51,328 bases of DNA, from assembly GCA_016710365.1 (NCBI GenBank), contig JADJVW010000037.1:1-51328 (forward strand), written 5' to 3'. Within the stretch, counting starts at the first letter, position 1, and every line of letters begins with the position of its first letter. Shown in pieces: positions 42,723 through 51,328 of this stretch. The notes beneath the pieces were generated by a model. The model ran no database searches. It was not told the DNA's origin and was given only the letters and a program-made list of their open reading frames with translations. The position numbers and the translations under genes were made by a program. This DNA is from Candidatus Caldilinea saccharophila (GTDB taxonomy: Bacteria > Chloroflexota > Anaerolineae > Caldilineales > Caldilineaceae).

Positions 42723-44399
42723 TTACGAACCGGGCTTCTTATCCTCTTTCGTCGCAAGTGCACTACGTAAACGCGCCCAGCGTTGCTTGAGTTGATCGGT
42801 GAACGCCGCGGTGACGTTGCGTCCGGCATAGCGCACATCGACGAAGGCCGCCGTCAACCCCTCGATGGTTTCGGCCTCATCAGGCGGCGGCGTGATCGCT
42901 GTCTCCAGGCGTGGACCAAAACGATCCGGCGTTTCGGCGGGTTTGCGGCCCACGTCGCGCTCTTCAGCAGCTTCCAAAAACTGAAAGTAGAGCAGGCGCA
43001 CGCGCTGGTTCGGGGTGAGCAGGCGCCAGGGCAGCAAACGTCGTACAAAGGAGGGCAATCCCCTGCCCTGGGAGCTTTCTTGCTCGCCGGCAGCCGGTTG
43101 GCGTTGCGCATACCAACGGTGCACCGCACCAAAGAGCAACTGCCACTGCGCGACCAGATGCTCCCACAGCCGGCGCAGCCAACGCAGCGAGGTCTCCTTG
43201 TCGCTAAAGTAAAAATAGGCGGCATACCCAAGCAGCAACGCCACCGAAAGCCAGAAGAAGAGCCCACCCACCCAGGGCGGGATGACAAGCATGTCGGGCG
43301 GTTGCTCGAGTATGTTCTGCGCGGCCGGCGGCGGCTGCGCAGCTTCCGGTGCGCTTTGCGAGAAGGGCAGCAACGAGAGCAGCATCAGAAACCCCACCAT
43401 GATCAGCCGGAAAATCAGATAAACCAGGGCAAACGCTGCGTTCAAAATAGTGGACAACACCACGGAGAGCAGATAGGTATCCCCAAGTGGCAAAAAGGCG
43501 GCAATGACCGCAAAGAGCAGAATCACCAGCAAGGTGTAGAGGGGCCAGTTGCGAGTAATGGCAGTCGCCGCCGGCAGCCTGTCCAACGTCCAACGCGCAC
43601 GCAACACCGCCAATTGCCCCTGGCTGATCAGCAGCAGACCGATGAGAAAATAGGTCAACACCGCGCCCACCACCAGCGGATCAATATCAAGCCGGCCTAG
43701 CGCCCAGAAGTTAGGGCGCGCAATGCCGAGGCGCAGCGTAGAGGCAATCAGGATCAACAGGATGCCCCAGCTCACCCAACGCACCACAAAGCCACGCAGG
43801 ATCAGCGTGCGATTGGTCGGGGCCGGCCGCGCAGAGTCCGCAAAACGCACGTTGGCGCGACGATTGATCCAGAGTTCGTCCGGCTGCAACGCCATCTTCA
43901 TCAGATCATCGGTGAAGTCGATCGCCGCATACCAGGTGAAGAGGATAGTGATGAGAGCAAACAGAAACGCGCCGTTGGCAAAGACGCCGGTCGGGTCGCT
44001 CAGCAAGGCCAACGGGCTGGGCAGGTCGCCCGCTGCCAACCAGAGCACAGCGCGCGCTACCGCCACCAACAACGCAATCTCCGCCACACGATAGCCGCCG
44101 GAGCGCCGCAACCGCTGCGCGGGCATTGCCAGCCAGGTGGTCGTCGTGCAGCCGATGATCGCGGCCAGGATGCCCATCCCGGCGATGCTCCACCGCACAG
44201 CCGGCGCCATATCCGGCGCGTATTGGCGCAGAAAAGTCAGCACGACGAGGTCGATCGAACTCACCATCAACACGACCAGCAACGGGCGCATCACCGAGGT
44301 GAGCCAGGCGCGATCCATCTGCTCGGCGCCGGCAGGCGGGGGCGCACCAGCCTCGTGCGGTTGTCCTGTCTCCGTGGAGTCCTTCATTTCATTTAGCAT
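42723..44399 (-). CDS. Membrane protein with C-terminal DUF4129 domain
   Basis: 558 residues with about eight transmembrane segments in the first 400 residues, then a cytoplasmic or periplasmic DUF4129-type tail: RVRLLYFQFLEAAEERDVGRKPAETPDRF and IEGLTAAFVDVRYAGRNVT, the pattern in which a short helical domain follows the membrane part of transglutaminase-like systems. No transglutaminase gene adjoins. The first 30 residues are polar (TETGQPHEAGAPPPAG). The start may be 44399 or 44387. Function unknown. Confidence 0.75.
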   Translation of the reverse strand: MLNEMKDSTETGQPHEAGAPPPAGAEQMDRAWLTSVMRPLLVVLMVSSIDLVVLTFLRQYAPDMAPAVRWSIAGMGILAAIIGCTTTTWLAMPAQRLRRSGGYRVAEIALLVAVARAVLWLAAGDLPSPLALLSDPTGVFANGAFLFALITILFTWYAAIDFTDDLMKMALQPDELWINRRANVRFADSARPAPTNRTLILRGFVVRWVSWGILLILIASTLRLGIARPNFWALGRLDIDPLVVGAVLTYFLIGLLLISQGQLAVLRARWTLDRLPAATAITRNWPLYTLLVILLFAVIAAFLPLGDTYLLSVVLSTILNAAFALVYLIFRLIMVGFLMLLSLLPFSQSAPEAAQPPPAAQNILEQPPDMLVIPPWVGGLFFWLSVALLLGYAAYFYFSDKETSLRWLRRLWEHLVAQWQLLFGAVHRWYAQRQPAAGEQESSQGRGLPSFVRRLLPWRLLTPNQRVRLLYFQFLEAAEERDVGRKPAETPDRFGPRLETAITPPPDEAETIEGLTAAFVDVRYAGRNVTAAFTDQLKQRWARLRSALATKEDKKPGS

Positions 44400-44411
44400 A
44401 AGATGCGTCGC

Positions 44412-46149
44412 TCATGGGAAACGATACCACGTATGAACGTTGTGATAGAAGTCCCAGGGCTCCGGCTCCAGTCCGCCCCAGCGCGTGGTATAGCCGATAT
44501 TGTGGACGATGCCGGCCAAAAAAATGTAAGGCAGATCGTCATGCAGAATTTGCTGAATTTCTCGGTAAAACGGAGCCCGATCCTGCGGCTGGCAGCCAGG
44601 CGTGGTGATGCCCTGCGCCAGCAACGTTTCAATGCGCGCGTTCTGGTAGCTGGTGAAGTTGAAGCCGCTGCCCGGCCGATCGGTTGCGGCTTCCCACAGT
44701 TCACTGTCGTCGGGGTCGATGCCCAGTCCGGCCCAGCCGCTGAGCGCCAGATCGAAGCGTTGCCCAAGCAGTTGTCGTGTAAAGGTGGTCACATCAAGCG
44801 ACTGTACGGTGATATCAAACCCGATGGCGTTGAGTTGATCTTCAAGCGTTTCAGCAATACGCTTGTAATAGGGATTGTTGTCCGGTATGTTGAGGGTCAG
44901 CCGCAGCGCGCGCACATCTTTTTCACGAATGCCATTGCGATTGGTGTCGATCCAGCCATTATCCTCCAACAACGAGCGCGACAGATCGGGATTATAGGTT
45001 TTCGGTTCCAGGGAGGCGTCGAAGGCCCACGGCACGATCGGCAGAACATTGGCTGCCAGCGGATAGGCTTGCCCCAGGTAAATGGCGCTGACAATGCCGC
45101 GGTAATCGATAGCGTGGGACATGGCCTCGCGCACGATGGGATCACCTAAGATGGGATGCGGATCCTGAAAGCGGAACGCGCCGTCGTCGGTCAGCCCGCG
45201 TTGAGGCGCCTCCGGGTTGGCGAGATTGATGGCGATAAAATCGTAGGCGTCGGTCGATGCGCTCGCGACTTTGATCGTGGGTGCATCGAACAGGCTCGAC
45301 AGTTGATCCGGCGTGACGGGGGATTCGTCAAGGTCGCCGGCGAGCAGCAGGTTTAAGCGCTCCTCGGCGCTCGGCACGATGCGGAAAATCATGCGCTCCA
45401 TCAACGGCGCGCCCTGCCAGTAGCGATTGTTGCGCTGCAAGACCACGCTTTCGCCTGGAATCCAACTCTGAAACACAAAAGGCCCGGCGCTGACATCAGG
45501 GTCTTGATTGGAGAAATTTTCGACGACGTCGCTGAAATCCGCCGCGTAACGATGGCTTGGCATCCAGCCGATGCGCAGCAGGGAGAGCAGGTCGCAGCGC
45601 GGCTCGGTCAGGGTGACGCACAGTGAGCGGGTTGACAATCTCAATGGCTTCAATCGGCGCGGCCAGACGCTGGTAAGGCGAATCGATCTCGCTACGCTTG
45701 ATGGCGTCATAGGTAAATTTGAAATCGTTGGCATCGACCGGGTCGCCGTCGCTCCAGGTGACGCCGGAGCGCAGATAAAAGGTCCACACGCGGCCGTCCG
45801 GCGAACTCTCCCACCGTTCCGCCATGGCGTTGGCTGCGCCATACTGCCCCGTCACGGGATCCTGACGCACCATAGCAGGATACAGCATGGCATGGACGGC
45901 CACGCTCGCACTATCGGCGGCCAGAATTGGGTTAAAGTTTTCCGGGTTGGCCGCGATCGCCCGCGTCCAGACGCCTCCAGGCTGGGGCGTGCCGGACAAA
46001 AAGCCAAAGGGGGTGGGCGTGGGCGTAGGAAAAATAGATTTTGTACGCTCTAAGGCATTGTTCTGGTTGCAGCCGGCCAGGATAAACAGCAGCATCATTG
46101 TCCATGCCCATCGTCTGACCCCACCGCATCGCTCGCATCGACCACTCAT
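44412..46149 (-). CDS. Family-5 (peptide/nickel-type) ABC substrate-binding lipoprotein, frameshifted
   Basis: About 578 residues when bridged. A lipoprotein signal ends in MLLFILAGC (lipidated Cys near residue 28). The mature part opens FGFLSGTPQPGGVWTRAIAANPENFNPIL and includes LRSGVTWSDGDPVDANDFKFTYDAIK, AMSHAIDYRGIVSAIYLGQA and WIDTNRNGIREKDVRAL, as in SBP_bac_5 proteins. The frame changes at about 45628 (NPLTV to CVTLTEPRCDLLSLL), one extra or two missing bases. No permease or ATPase genes adjoin, so it is an orphan binding protein. The start is chosen at 46149; upstream in-frame codons are unlikely. Confidence 0.85.
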
Positions 46150-46246
46150 GGAGATAGTTTGCACGAAGCCAGGGTTGCGGGCAAATGCTAATGACGATCC
46201 AGCGACAGGAAGAATTTTGCTGTGACTTTGCGTCAGCCGCAATTTT

Positions 46247-47770
46247 TCATAGGTGCAGCGCCGGCGTGCTGCTTGCGAAGTGGCGTCCATCAGCCGCGCA
46301 GATCAATTGTACGGCGTTGCGCCCAGACGCTGCCGCCAGCGTCACACTGCCACCCGGCTCCACCCACTGTCCAGCCAGATAAAGATTCCGCAGCCCCGGC
46401 AGCGTCTTGGGCAGCCCCTCGATCATTAGACGCATCGTCCGCGGCGTCAACAGCCAGCCGCAGGTCGAACCCTGCCAGTTGCCCGTGTAACGCTCAAAAC
46501 TCACAGGTGTGGCCACATCGGTGACTTCGACATGACCACGTATACCGGGATGATGCTGTTCAATGAGGTCAAGCAACTGATCGGCAACCTGTAATTGCTC
46601 TGTGTCGTAAAGGCGGCGACCGTAGATGCGCTGCCAATAGTCGTAGTCGCTCTTGAGCAGCACCGTCATGGCTGATTTGCCGGCAGGCGCCAGTGAAGGG
46701 TCGAACGAGTAGTGCTGCACGCTGATGTCGCTATGCTCCCGCCCAGCGATCAGCATCGGCGCCGCGAGCAGGTAGGTGATCCAGTGGGGATGGTCGTGAA
46801 GATCACGGTTGACGCCCAATGAGATCTGCATCATCGATTGCAGCGGCAAGTCGCCTGTGTAGAGCTTGCGCAGCCGGGCGTTGACGTAGCGACCGTCAAG
46901 CATATGAAAAAGTGTGCCGCGCCCATCCGCCGCCGAAATAATGACATCGGCGTGATGCACCTCGTCGTTGTAGAGCCGCACACCCACCGCGCGGTCGTGC
47001 TCGACCAGGATCTGCTCGACTTGCGCCTTGTAGCTGATCCGACCGCCCAGCGCCAGGTAGCGTTGCTCCAGGGCGCGGGCAAACGCCAGCGAGCCGCCAG
47101 CCGGAAAGCCGGCGTTGCCGTTATGCATGTAGGCGAGCAACTGCATCCCCGCCATCATGGGCATTTCCGGCCAGCCGAACATACGCGCCACCGCTTCGCG
47201 CAGGAAGGGATCCTGGAAGCGTGCAGCGTAGCGGCGCGCGGGCGTCATGCCAAACTTGATCAACGGCAGCACGAAGGGCAACATCTGTTGACCAAGCTGA
47301 GCATAGTCGAAAGGCTGCATCAACGACCGCGGCTTCGTATACATCACTGTCATGTCGAAGGCTGTAAAACGACGAACGCCTTCCGCCAGCTCCCGCGCAA
47401 GCCTGGCATCGGCGGGCGATAAAGCGCTGATTTCGGCTTCGAGGCGATCGGGATCGCTGTAGACAGTCAACGTGCGGCCGTCCTGTCCCCATATCTGGAG
47501 AAGCTGGTCATGATTGAGCATCGGGCGATTCTGCATCGCGCCAAGTTCTTCCCACATTGAATAAAAAGGTTGTCCAGGGCCGGAGCCAAAAAGATAGTGG
47601 ATGCAGCCGTCGAAGATATAGTCTTTGCGTTCCCAAGCTGTACACAATCCACCGGGGATGTCATGTAACTCAAAAATATGCGTCTCGTAGCCATTCATCT
47701 GGGCGTAGCAGCCAGCCGCCAGACCGGCAATGCCCGCCCCAATGATGGCAATTGTTTCTGACTTACCCAT
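46247..47770 (-). CDS. FAD-dependent oxidoreductase (phytoene desaturase/carotenoid isomerase-like)
   Basis: 507 residues. An N-terminal FAD-binding motif AIIGAGIAGLAAGCYAQMNGYETHIFELHDIPGGLCTAW, then the carotenoid-desaturase/isomerase-type GCIHYLFGSGPGQPFYSMW and a late FAD motif LYLAGQWVEPGGSVTLAAASGRNA. Such enzymes act on carotenoids or retinoids, but many bacterial members have unknown substrates. No carotenoid genes lie nearby. AGGA precedes the start closely. It is preceded by a structured leader ending in a strong terminator (47793-47830), which suggests conditional expression. Confidence 0.82.
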   Translation of the reverse strand: MGKSETIAIIGAGIAGLAAGCYAQMNGYETHIFELHDIPGGLCTAWERKDYIFDGCIHYLFGSGPGQPFYSMWEELGAMQNRPMLNHDQLLQIWGQDGRTLTVYSDPDRLEAEISALSPADARLARELAEGVRRFTAFDMTVMYTKPRSLMQPFDYAQLGQQMLPFVLPLIKFGMTPARRYAARFQDPFLREAVARMFGWPEMPMMAGMQLLAYMHNGNAGFPAGGSLAFARALEQRYLALGGRISYKAQVEQILVEHDRAVGVRLYNDEVHHADVIISAADGRGTLFHMLDGRYVNARLRKLYTGDLPLQSMMQISLGVNRDLHDHPHWITYLLAAPMLIAGREHSDISVQHYSFDPSLAPAGKSAMTVLLKSDYDYWQRIYGRRLYDTEQLQVADQLLDLIEQHHPGIRGHVEVTDVATPVSFERYTGNWQGSTCGWLLTPRTMRLMIEGLPKTLPGLRNLYLAGQWVEPGGSVTLAAASGRNAVQLICAADGRHFASSTPALHL

Positions 47771-47792
47771 GAATCCTAGCTCCCGATTGCGT

Positions 47793-47830
47793 AAAAAAGC
47801 ACCCGACGATTGGTTGCATGTCGGGTGCTT
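47793..47830 (-). terminator. Intrinsic terminator in the leader of the oxidoreductase gene
   Basis: An 11-bp stem AAGCACCCGAC/GTCGGGTGCTT (47797-47807 and 47820-47830) with a 12-nt loop; in the minus-strand sense it is followed by TTTTTT (47798-47793). It lies 23 bp before the oxidoreductase start and so acts either as the end of the upstream transcript or as an attenuator. Confidence 0.85.
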
Positions 47831-48000
47831 CTTTGTGGTTCGTCCTGCCCGTTAGAGCAGGTAGCGAAGGAAACAGGAGTTCTGATGGTGACCGGATCTG
47901 CGTGCTGCGGAGTCCAGCGAAGGCAACCAACTTCCGACAGTCGGCTCATCAGACAGTTACGCAGTCAGCAAATCGCGGTTTTTCGGCGGTCTGCCTGCAT
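47831..48000 (-). ncRNA. Candidate structured leader RNA, class unknown
   Basis: A non-coding stretch between the PfkB gene and the terminator above. Visible pairings: a 7-bp closing stem (TCTGATG 47881-47887 with CATCAGA 47947-47953), hairpins CCGA/TCGG (47934-47944) and CCTGC/GCAGG (47844-47861), and two copies of AGCGAAGGMAAC (plus-strand sense) at about 47863 and 47917. The GCAACCAA word at 47923-47930 is perfectly complementary to the terminator loop (TTGGTTGC, 47810-47817), which would give an alternative pairing. It does not match a riboswitch consensus I know. Confidence 0.4.
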
Positions 48001-48118
48001 AACTTCTTCTGCACCAGAGCGTAACATACTATCCGCCCGGACACAATCGCTTTTGCCACAAAAATGTCCCTACTTTTTCGGTGCATCTGCAACTGGATAA
48101 TCATGCTTGTTTCCGGCG

Positions 48119-49054
48119 TCATGCCCACTGGATAAGACGCACGGCCGGCAGCAATTGCTCTACATCGGCAAGGCGCACCTCGGCGGTGGCCTCGGTCATG
48201 ACCGACGCGGCGCTGACGGCAGCCGCCCAGCGCACAGTCTCCGCCCAGCCGTCGCCCAGCCCGCGGCGCCAGACGATCGCGGCCGAGGCTGCATCGCCGG
48301 CGCCGGCCGCGTTGACTGCGCGTTGGACAGGCGCCTGCGCCTGCACGACGCCGTTGGATTCCACGACAAGCACGCCCTCGCGCCCGCACGTGAGCACGAT
48401 CGCCGGCAGGTCGCGCTCCTGCTGCACCTGGCGCGCAGCAGTGACGATGGCCGGCAATTCGCCGCCAGTCAGACCAAAGGTGTCGACGAACTCATCCTGG
48501 TTCAGTTTGACGACTTCCGGCATGGCCGCCAGCGCTTCCAGCAGCGGCGCACCGGTGGCATCGATCAAGACCGGCTTCCCGGCTGCGTGCGCCAGCATGA
48601 CGACCGTGTGATAGAAGGAGATCGGCATGCCCGGCGGCAACGAACCGGCGCCCACTACCCATAGCGCGTGCGGCAGATGCGCCCGGAAGCGCTCGAACAG
48701 GATTTCGATGCCGGCCGCCGAGACCGGCAGCGCGCCGATCATGACGTGGCTGTGGCGGGCGCGCAGCGTCTCGACGAGCACATTCGCCAGCCGCGTTTCG
48801 CCCGACAGCCAGATCGGATCGAGGTCGATGCCGTATTGGGTCAGCACGTTCACCAGCAGATTGCCGTAGTAGCCCGCGACAAAGCCGATCGCGGTGGTTG
48901 ACTGCTGCAAGCCGCGCAGCGCGACCGAGGCGTCAAAGCCCTTGCCGCCCGCGCATTCGATAAAACGCGGCGCACGCATTGTGGTCGCGGGCACGAATTC
49001 GTCGATGAAAATCACGCGATCTAACGCCGCGTTGGCGGTGAGCGTCAGGTGCAT
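48119..49054 (-). CDS. PfkB-family carbohydrate kinase (1-phosphofructokinase/tagatose-6-P kinase-like)
   Basis: 311 residues. N-terminal LTLTANAALDRVIFIDEF and AGGKGFDASVALRGLQ match the hexose-phosphate branch of the PfkB family, which uses a GGKG motif; the C-terminal signature is AAGAGDAASAAIV, with the catalytic Asp kept and Ala in place of the usual Phe/Leu. It phosphorylates a sugar or sugar phosphate. It starts 4 bp after the end of a class II aldolase gene, so kinase and aldolase probably act in sequence on one substrate. Confidence 0.85.
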   Translation of the reverse strand: MHLTLTANAALDRVIFIDEFVPATTMRAPRFIECAGGKGFDASVALRGLQQSTTAIGFVAGYYGNLLVNVLTQYGIDLDPIWLSGETRLANVLVETLRARHSHVMIGALPVSAAGIEILFERFRAHLPHALWVVGAGSLPPGMPISFYHTVVMLAHAAGKPVLIDATGAPLLEALAAMPEVVKLNQDEFVDTFGLTGGELPAIVTAARQVQQERDLPAIVLTCGREGVLVVESNGVVQAQAPVQRAVNAAGAGDAASAAIVWRRGLGDGWAETVRWAAAVSAASVMTEATAEVRLADVEQLLPAVRLIQWA

Positions 49055-49058
49055 GGCG

Positions 49059-49682
49059 CTATCCCACTGTGTAGGGAATGGGCGTCGCCGGCATCATCCC
49101 CTGGCTGAGAATGCACCACGCGTTCCAGTCGATGCGTTCGACCGCGTCGATGGCCGCCCACAGGTCAAGCCCGGCGACGATGATGCCGTGTTTCGGCAAC
49201 AGCACGGCGGCCGCCTGTTTGCGTATGTTCGCCTCGCGCCCGCGCAGACTCTCGACGACGTGCCGCGCCAGGTCCGCGCTGTGCGCCGGTGCAAAGGGGA
49301 CGACCGGCGTCACGCCGAACTTCTGCGTCGCTTCCAGCACCGGCTCGATCGACCGGCCGGCGACGCAGAAAGGCAGCACGTGAAAAGGGTGAGCGTGGAT
49401 CACGGCGCCCACGTCGGGAAACGCGCGGTAGACGGCGAGATGGGCCTTGCCCTCGCGCGAGAAGCGCGGGTTCTGGAACAACTCGTCGCCGGCGATCGGG
49501 CCGCAGAGGATGTCGTCAGTGGCGAGCTGCCAGTGCTGCTTGCTGCCGGCATAGCGCGGCGTGACGAAGAGTTGGTCGCCGGCGCGCACGCTGATATTGC
49601 CGCCCGCCATATCGGTCAGCCGTCGCTCGAACATGCGCCGCGCCACATAAATTATCTGTTCAGGAATTGGTTTGTCGTGCAT
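49059..49682 (-). CDS. Class II aldolase/adducin-family protein (fuculose-phosphate aldolase-like)
   Basis: 207 residues. LTDMAGGNISVRAGDQLFVTP is the family opening; the zinc ligands are HAHP (His-x-His) and a later His in LLPKHGIIVAG. The early Glu that usually acts in catalysis is not obvious, so substrate and direction are uncertain. Members cleave L-fuculose or L-rhamnulose 1-phosphate or epimerise pentulose phosphates. Together with the PfkB-type kinase and the rhamnose mutarotase/isomerase genes in the first 10 kb it suggests deoxysugar use; the linkage is inference. Confidence 0.82.
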   Translation of the reverse strand: MHDKPIPEQIIYVARRMFERRLTDMAGGNISVRAGDQLFVTPRYAGSKQHWQLATDDILCGPIAGDELFQNPRFSREGKAHLAVYRAFPDVGAVIHAHPFHVLPFCVAGRSIEPVLEATQKFGVTPVVPFAPAHSADLARHVVESLRGREANIRKQAAAVLLPKHGIIVAGLDLWAAIDAVERIDWNAWCILSQGMMPATPIPYTVG

Positions 49683-50146
49683 GGTTCACATCCATTTCTT
49701 ATTTTTTCAGGTGACATCTTCTTATAAAAAGATGTATGTCACGACCAGGCGACGCCGCAAGCGACAGTTCAGGCGCGCCCAAACCGTCGCTTGCATGGTA
49801 CGACTTCCCGCGCTTGTGGTCAAACATGCAGCGCCATGTCACGCCGGAGGCGATGACCTACAAAATAACGGCTCAACTGGAATTCATGTGGTCGGGTCTT
49901 ACGCGCCGGGGACGGGCTTGCGGTGCTTCGGTCGAGCAGACAGCGATCAGCCCGTCCCCGGCACGTAACCACACGAGATCCGCTTGACCCAAAATAACTT
50001 TGCCCCAAACGTGAAGTAGACCTTTTGTTAGGCTGCCTGCTCGGTCTTCTATGACGAAACCTGCTACAATAGAGCAAAGGCTGTGCATCGGCGCGGCGTT
50101 TTCAAACTGCGTGGTTTGTTATTAAACAAGCGAAAGGGGTCCAACC
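49683..50146. other. Intergenic region with palindromes and a possible gene remnant
   Basis: 464 bp between divergent genes. It holds an interrupted palindrome (GTGACATCTT...AAGATGTATGTCAC, 49710-49742), a 9-bp pair GCAAGCGAC/GTCGCTTGC near 49757-49796, and the inverted repeat listed next. A frame at 49736-49870 (SLAWYDFPRLWSNMQRHVTPEA) looks protein-like but breaks off and has no recognised start, so it may be a remnant. TACAAT at 50065-50070 is a possible -10 for the following gene. Confidence 0.4.
49899..49968. repeat. 20-bp inverted repeat with 30-nt loop
   Basis: TTACGCGCCGGGGACGGGCT (49899-49918) and its reverse complement (49949-49968) differ at one position. The loop contains GCTTCGGTCGAGC. 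No T-run follows. It could be a small interspersed element or a transcript end structure. Confidence 0.75.
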
Positions 50147-51152
50147 ATGGAATACCGATTTCTGGGCAGAACCGGCCTCAAAGTAAGCGAGCTTTGTCTA
50201 GGCGCCATGACCTTTGGCCGCGAAAGCACGGAAGCTGTCAGCTTCCAGATGATGGATCGTTTCGTCGCAGCGGGCGGCAATTTCATCGACACGGCGGATG
50301 TTTACCGCGCGGCGTCTCTGAGGAGATTGTCGGGCGCTGGCTGCAAGACAAACGCCGCGACGATCTGGTCATTGCCACCAAGGTGCGCTTCCCAATGGGC
50401 GAAGGCCCCAATGATCTTGGCCTCTCGCGCAAGCACATCCTCAGCGGCGTGGAGTCCAGCCTGCGCCGTCTGGTCACGGACTACATCGACCTCTACCAGG
50501 TGCACTGCTGGGATCCGGCGACGCCGCCGCGAAGAAACCGAGCACGCTCGATACCCTGGTGCGCAGCGGCAAGGTGCGCTATATCGAAAGCCAGCAACTA
50601 CAGCGGCTGGCAACTGCAAAGGAACGGTCGATCACTTGAAAGCAGGACTGGGGGGGCCATTTCGTCCCTTCAACCGCTCTACAACCTGCTCGACCGCAGC
50701 CTGGAATGGGAACTGGTGCACGTCTGCCAGCACGAAGGGTTGGGGATCGTCCCGTGGAGTCCGCTGCGCGGCGGCTGGCTGAGCGGCAAGTATCATCGCG
50801 GCATGGCAGCGCCGGTGCAGGCACGCGCATCGAACTGGCCGAAAAGGAGGGCTGGAGCGAGTCGTGGAGCGCCTACGCCAACGAGCGCACCTGGCGCGTG
50901 CTCGACGAACTCTTCGCGGTTGCCGCCGAGACGGGCAAGCAGCCGGCCCAGGTTGCGCTGCGCTGGCTGCTGCAACGCCCCGGCGTCACCGCGCCGATCA
51001 TTGGCGTGCGCACGCTGGAGCACCTGGACGACAACCTCGGCGCGACCGGCTGGACGCTCTCGGCGGAGCAGATGGCGCGGCTGACGCAGGTGAGCGAACC
51101 GGCGCTGCCCTATCCCTACGATGTTATCACCAGCGCCGCGCAGCGTCGCTAA
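50147..51152 (+). pseudogene. Aldo/keto reductase with several frame breaks
   Basis: The pieces together form a complete aldo/keto reductase of about 330 residues: MEYRFLGRTGLKVSELCLGAMTFG and NFIDTADVY (catalytic Asp/Tyr), then in another frame GVSEEIVGRWLQDKRRDDLVIATKV and YIDLYQVHCWDP, then SNYSGWQLQ, PLYNLLDRSLEWELV and GIVPWSPLRGGWLSGKY, and finally in a third frame ALRWLLQRPGVTAPIIGVRTLEHLDDNLGA. At least four frame changes occur (near 50305, 50520-50580, 50620-50655 with a G7 run, and 50820). This is far more than elsewhere in the window, so it may be a real pseudogene, or a stretch of poor sequence. Confidence 0.8.
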
Positions 51153-51171
51153 AAGCAACCCGGAAACGCCC

Positions 51172-51328
51172 ATGTCTATTGTTCAATCCGCACCACGCTT
51201 CGACCTGCAACAAGCCGCCGAGATCGCCCAAAACCACTTTGGCATTAGCGGCGCCATCCGTACATTGCCGAGCGAACGCGACCAGAATTTCCGCATCGAA
51301 CCCGCGTCCGGCGACAGCTATGTGCTCA
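51172..51328 (+). CDS. APH-type phosphotransferase domain protein, N-terminal part (cut by window end)
   Basis: The frame from ATG 51172 is open to the last base. FGISGAIRTLPSERDQNFRIEP followed by SYVL matches the start of APH/hydroxylysine-kinase-like phosphotransferases, where the same LPSERDQNF segment precedes the ATP-binding Lys. In several bacteria this domain is fused to a class III aminotransferase (phospho-lyase); the rest lies outside. It starts 19 bp after the aldo/keto reductase. Confidence 0.7.
   Translation, partial: MSIVQSAPRFDLQQAAEIAQNHFGISGAIRTLPSERDQNFRIEPASGDSYVL

Noticed and set aside
47905..47955. Hammerhead-like ribozyme (minus-strand CTGATGAG followed by CCGA-CTG-TCGG)
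   Set aside because: The CUGAUGA box and a short stem II are present, but the stem is followed by AAG rather than GAAA, and no matching cleavage-site stem was found.

Overview
This 51.3-kb window is bacterial chromosome with roughly 60% G+C and dense coding on both strands. There are no rRNA or tRNA genes, phage genes or transposases that I can recognise. The gene repertoire points to a Chloroflexota-type bacterium (Caldilineae/Anaerolineae-like): a Rex repressor, a CdaA/CdaR pair, a SAM-I riboswitch ahead of metY-metX-metW, sugar ABC transporters without a local ATPase, a TolB-like protein with a Pro/Thr-rich linker, S41 and M28 peptidases, and a corrinoid-type methyltransferase beside DUF1638. 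That placement is inference from gene content; no phylogenetic marker was aligned.

Layout. 1-10.5 kb is accessory carbon metabolism: the end of an MBL-fold hydrolase, an FAH-family hydratase and an enolase-superfamily dehydratase (sugar-acid catabolism), a DUF4160/DUF2442 pair, an MtaA-like methyltransferase with DUF1638, a PLP aminotransferase coupled to a D-2-hydroxyacid dehydrogenase, a VapC/Phd-type toxin-antitoxin pair, L-rhamnose mutarotase and a fucose/arabinose isomerase-like enzyme. 10.6-14.8 kb holds a DUF983 protein and the riboswitch-controlled methionine genes metY, metX and metW. 14.8-18.8 kb holds two exported proteins behind a promoter whose spacer contains eleven consecutive Gs. 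19-24.7 kb (minus strand) is a compact argF-cdaA-cdaR-der-M28 gene string. 25-27.8 kb has an FAH-family enzyme, an HD protein and a membrane protein. 28-33.2 kb has htpG and a sugar ABC transporter. 33.3-42.6 kb is housekeeping: obg, nadD, an S41 peptidase, an orphan response regulator, rex, rsmG, a DtxR-type regulator, a NUDIX hydrolase, infA, rpsU and rpsA. 42.7-51.3 kb has a DUF4129 membrane protein, a family-5 solute-binding lipoprotein, a phytoene-dehydrogenase-like oxidoreductase behind a structured leader with a terminator, a PfkB kinase with a class II aldolase, a shattered aldo/keto reductase, and the start of an APH-type kinase.

Two things cut across the window. First, at least eleven genes carry frame-breaking indels or a nonsense codon. 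The essential obg and the conserved rsmG and metX are among them, and several lesions sit at short homopolymers or GC repeats. Base-level sequence error is the simplest explanation for most of them, so I annotate full-length genes across the lesions and give the position of each. Second, intergenic spaces are filled with long imperfect palindromes belonging to a few recurring families, plus one tandem array at about 24.75-25.05 kb.

The most interesting candidates for follow-up are the poly-G promoter ahead of the exported-protein pair, the unassigned leader with a terminator ahead of the oxidoreductase, and the M28 and S41 peptidases that lack canonical catalytic residues.
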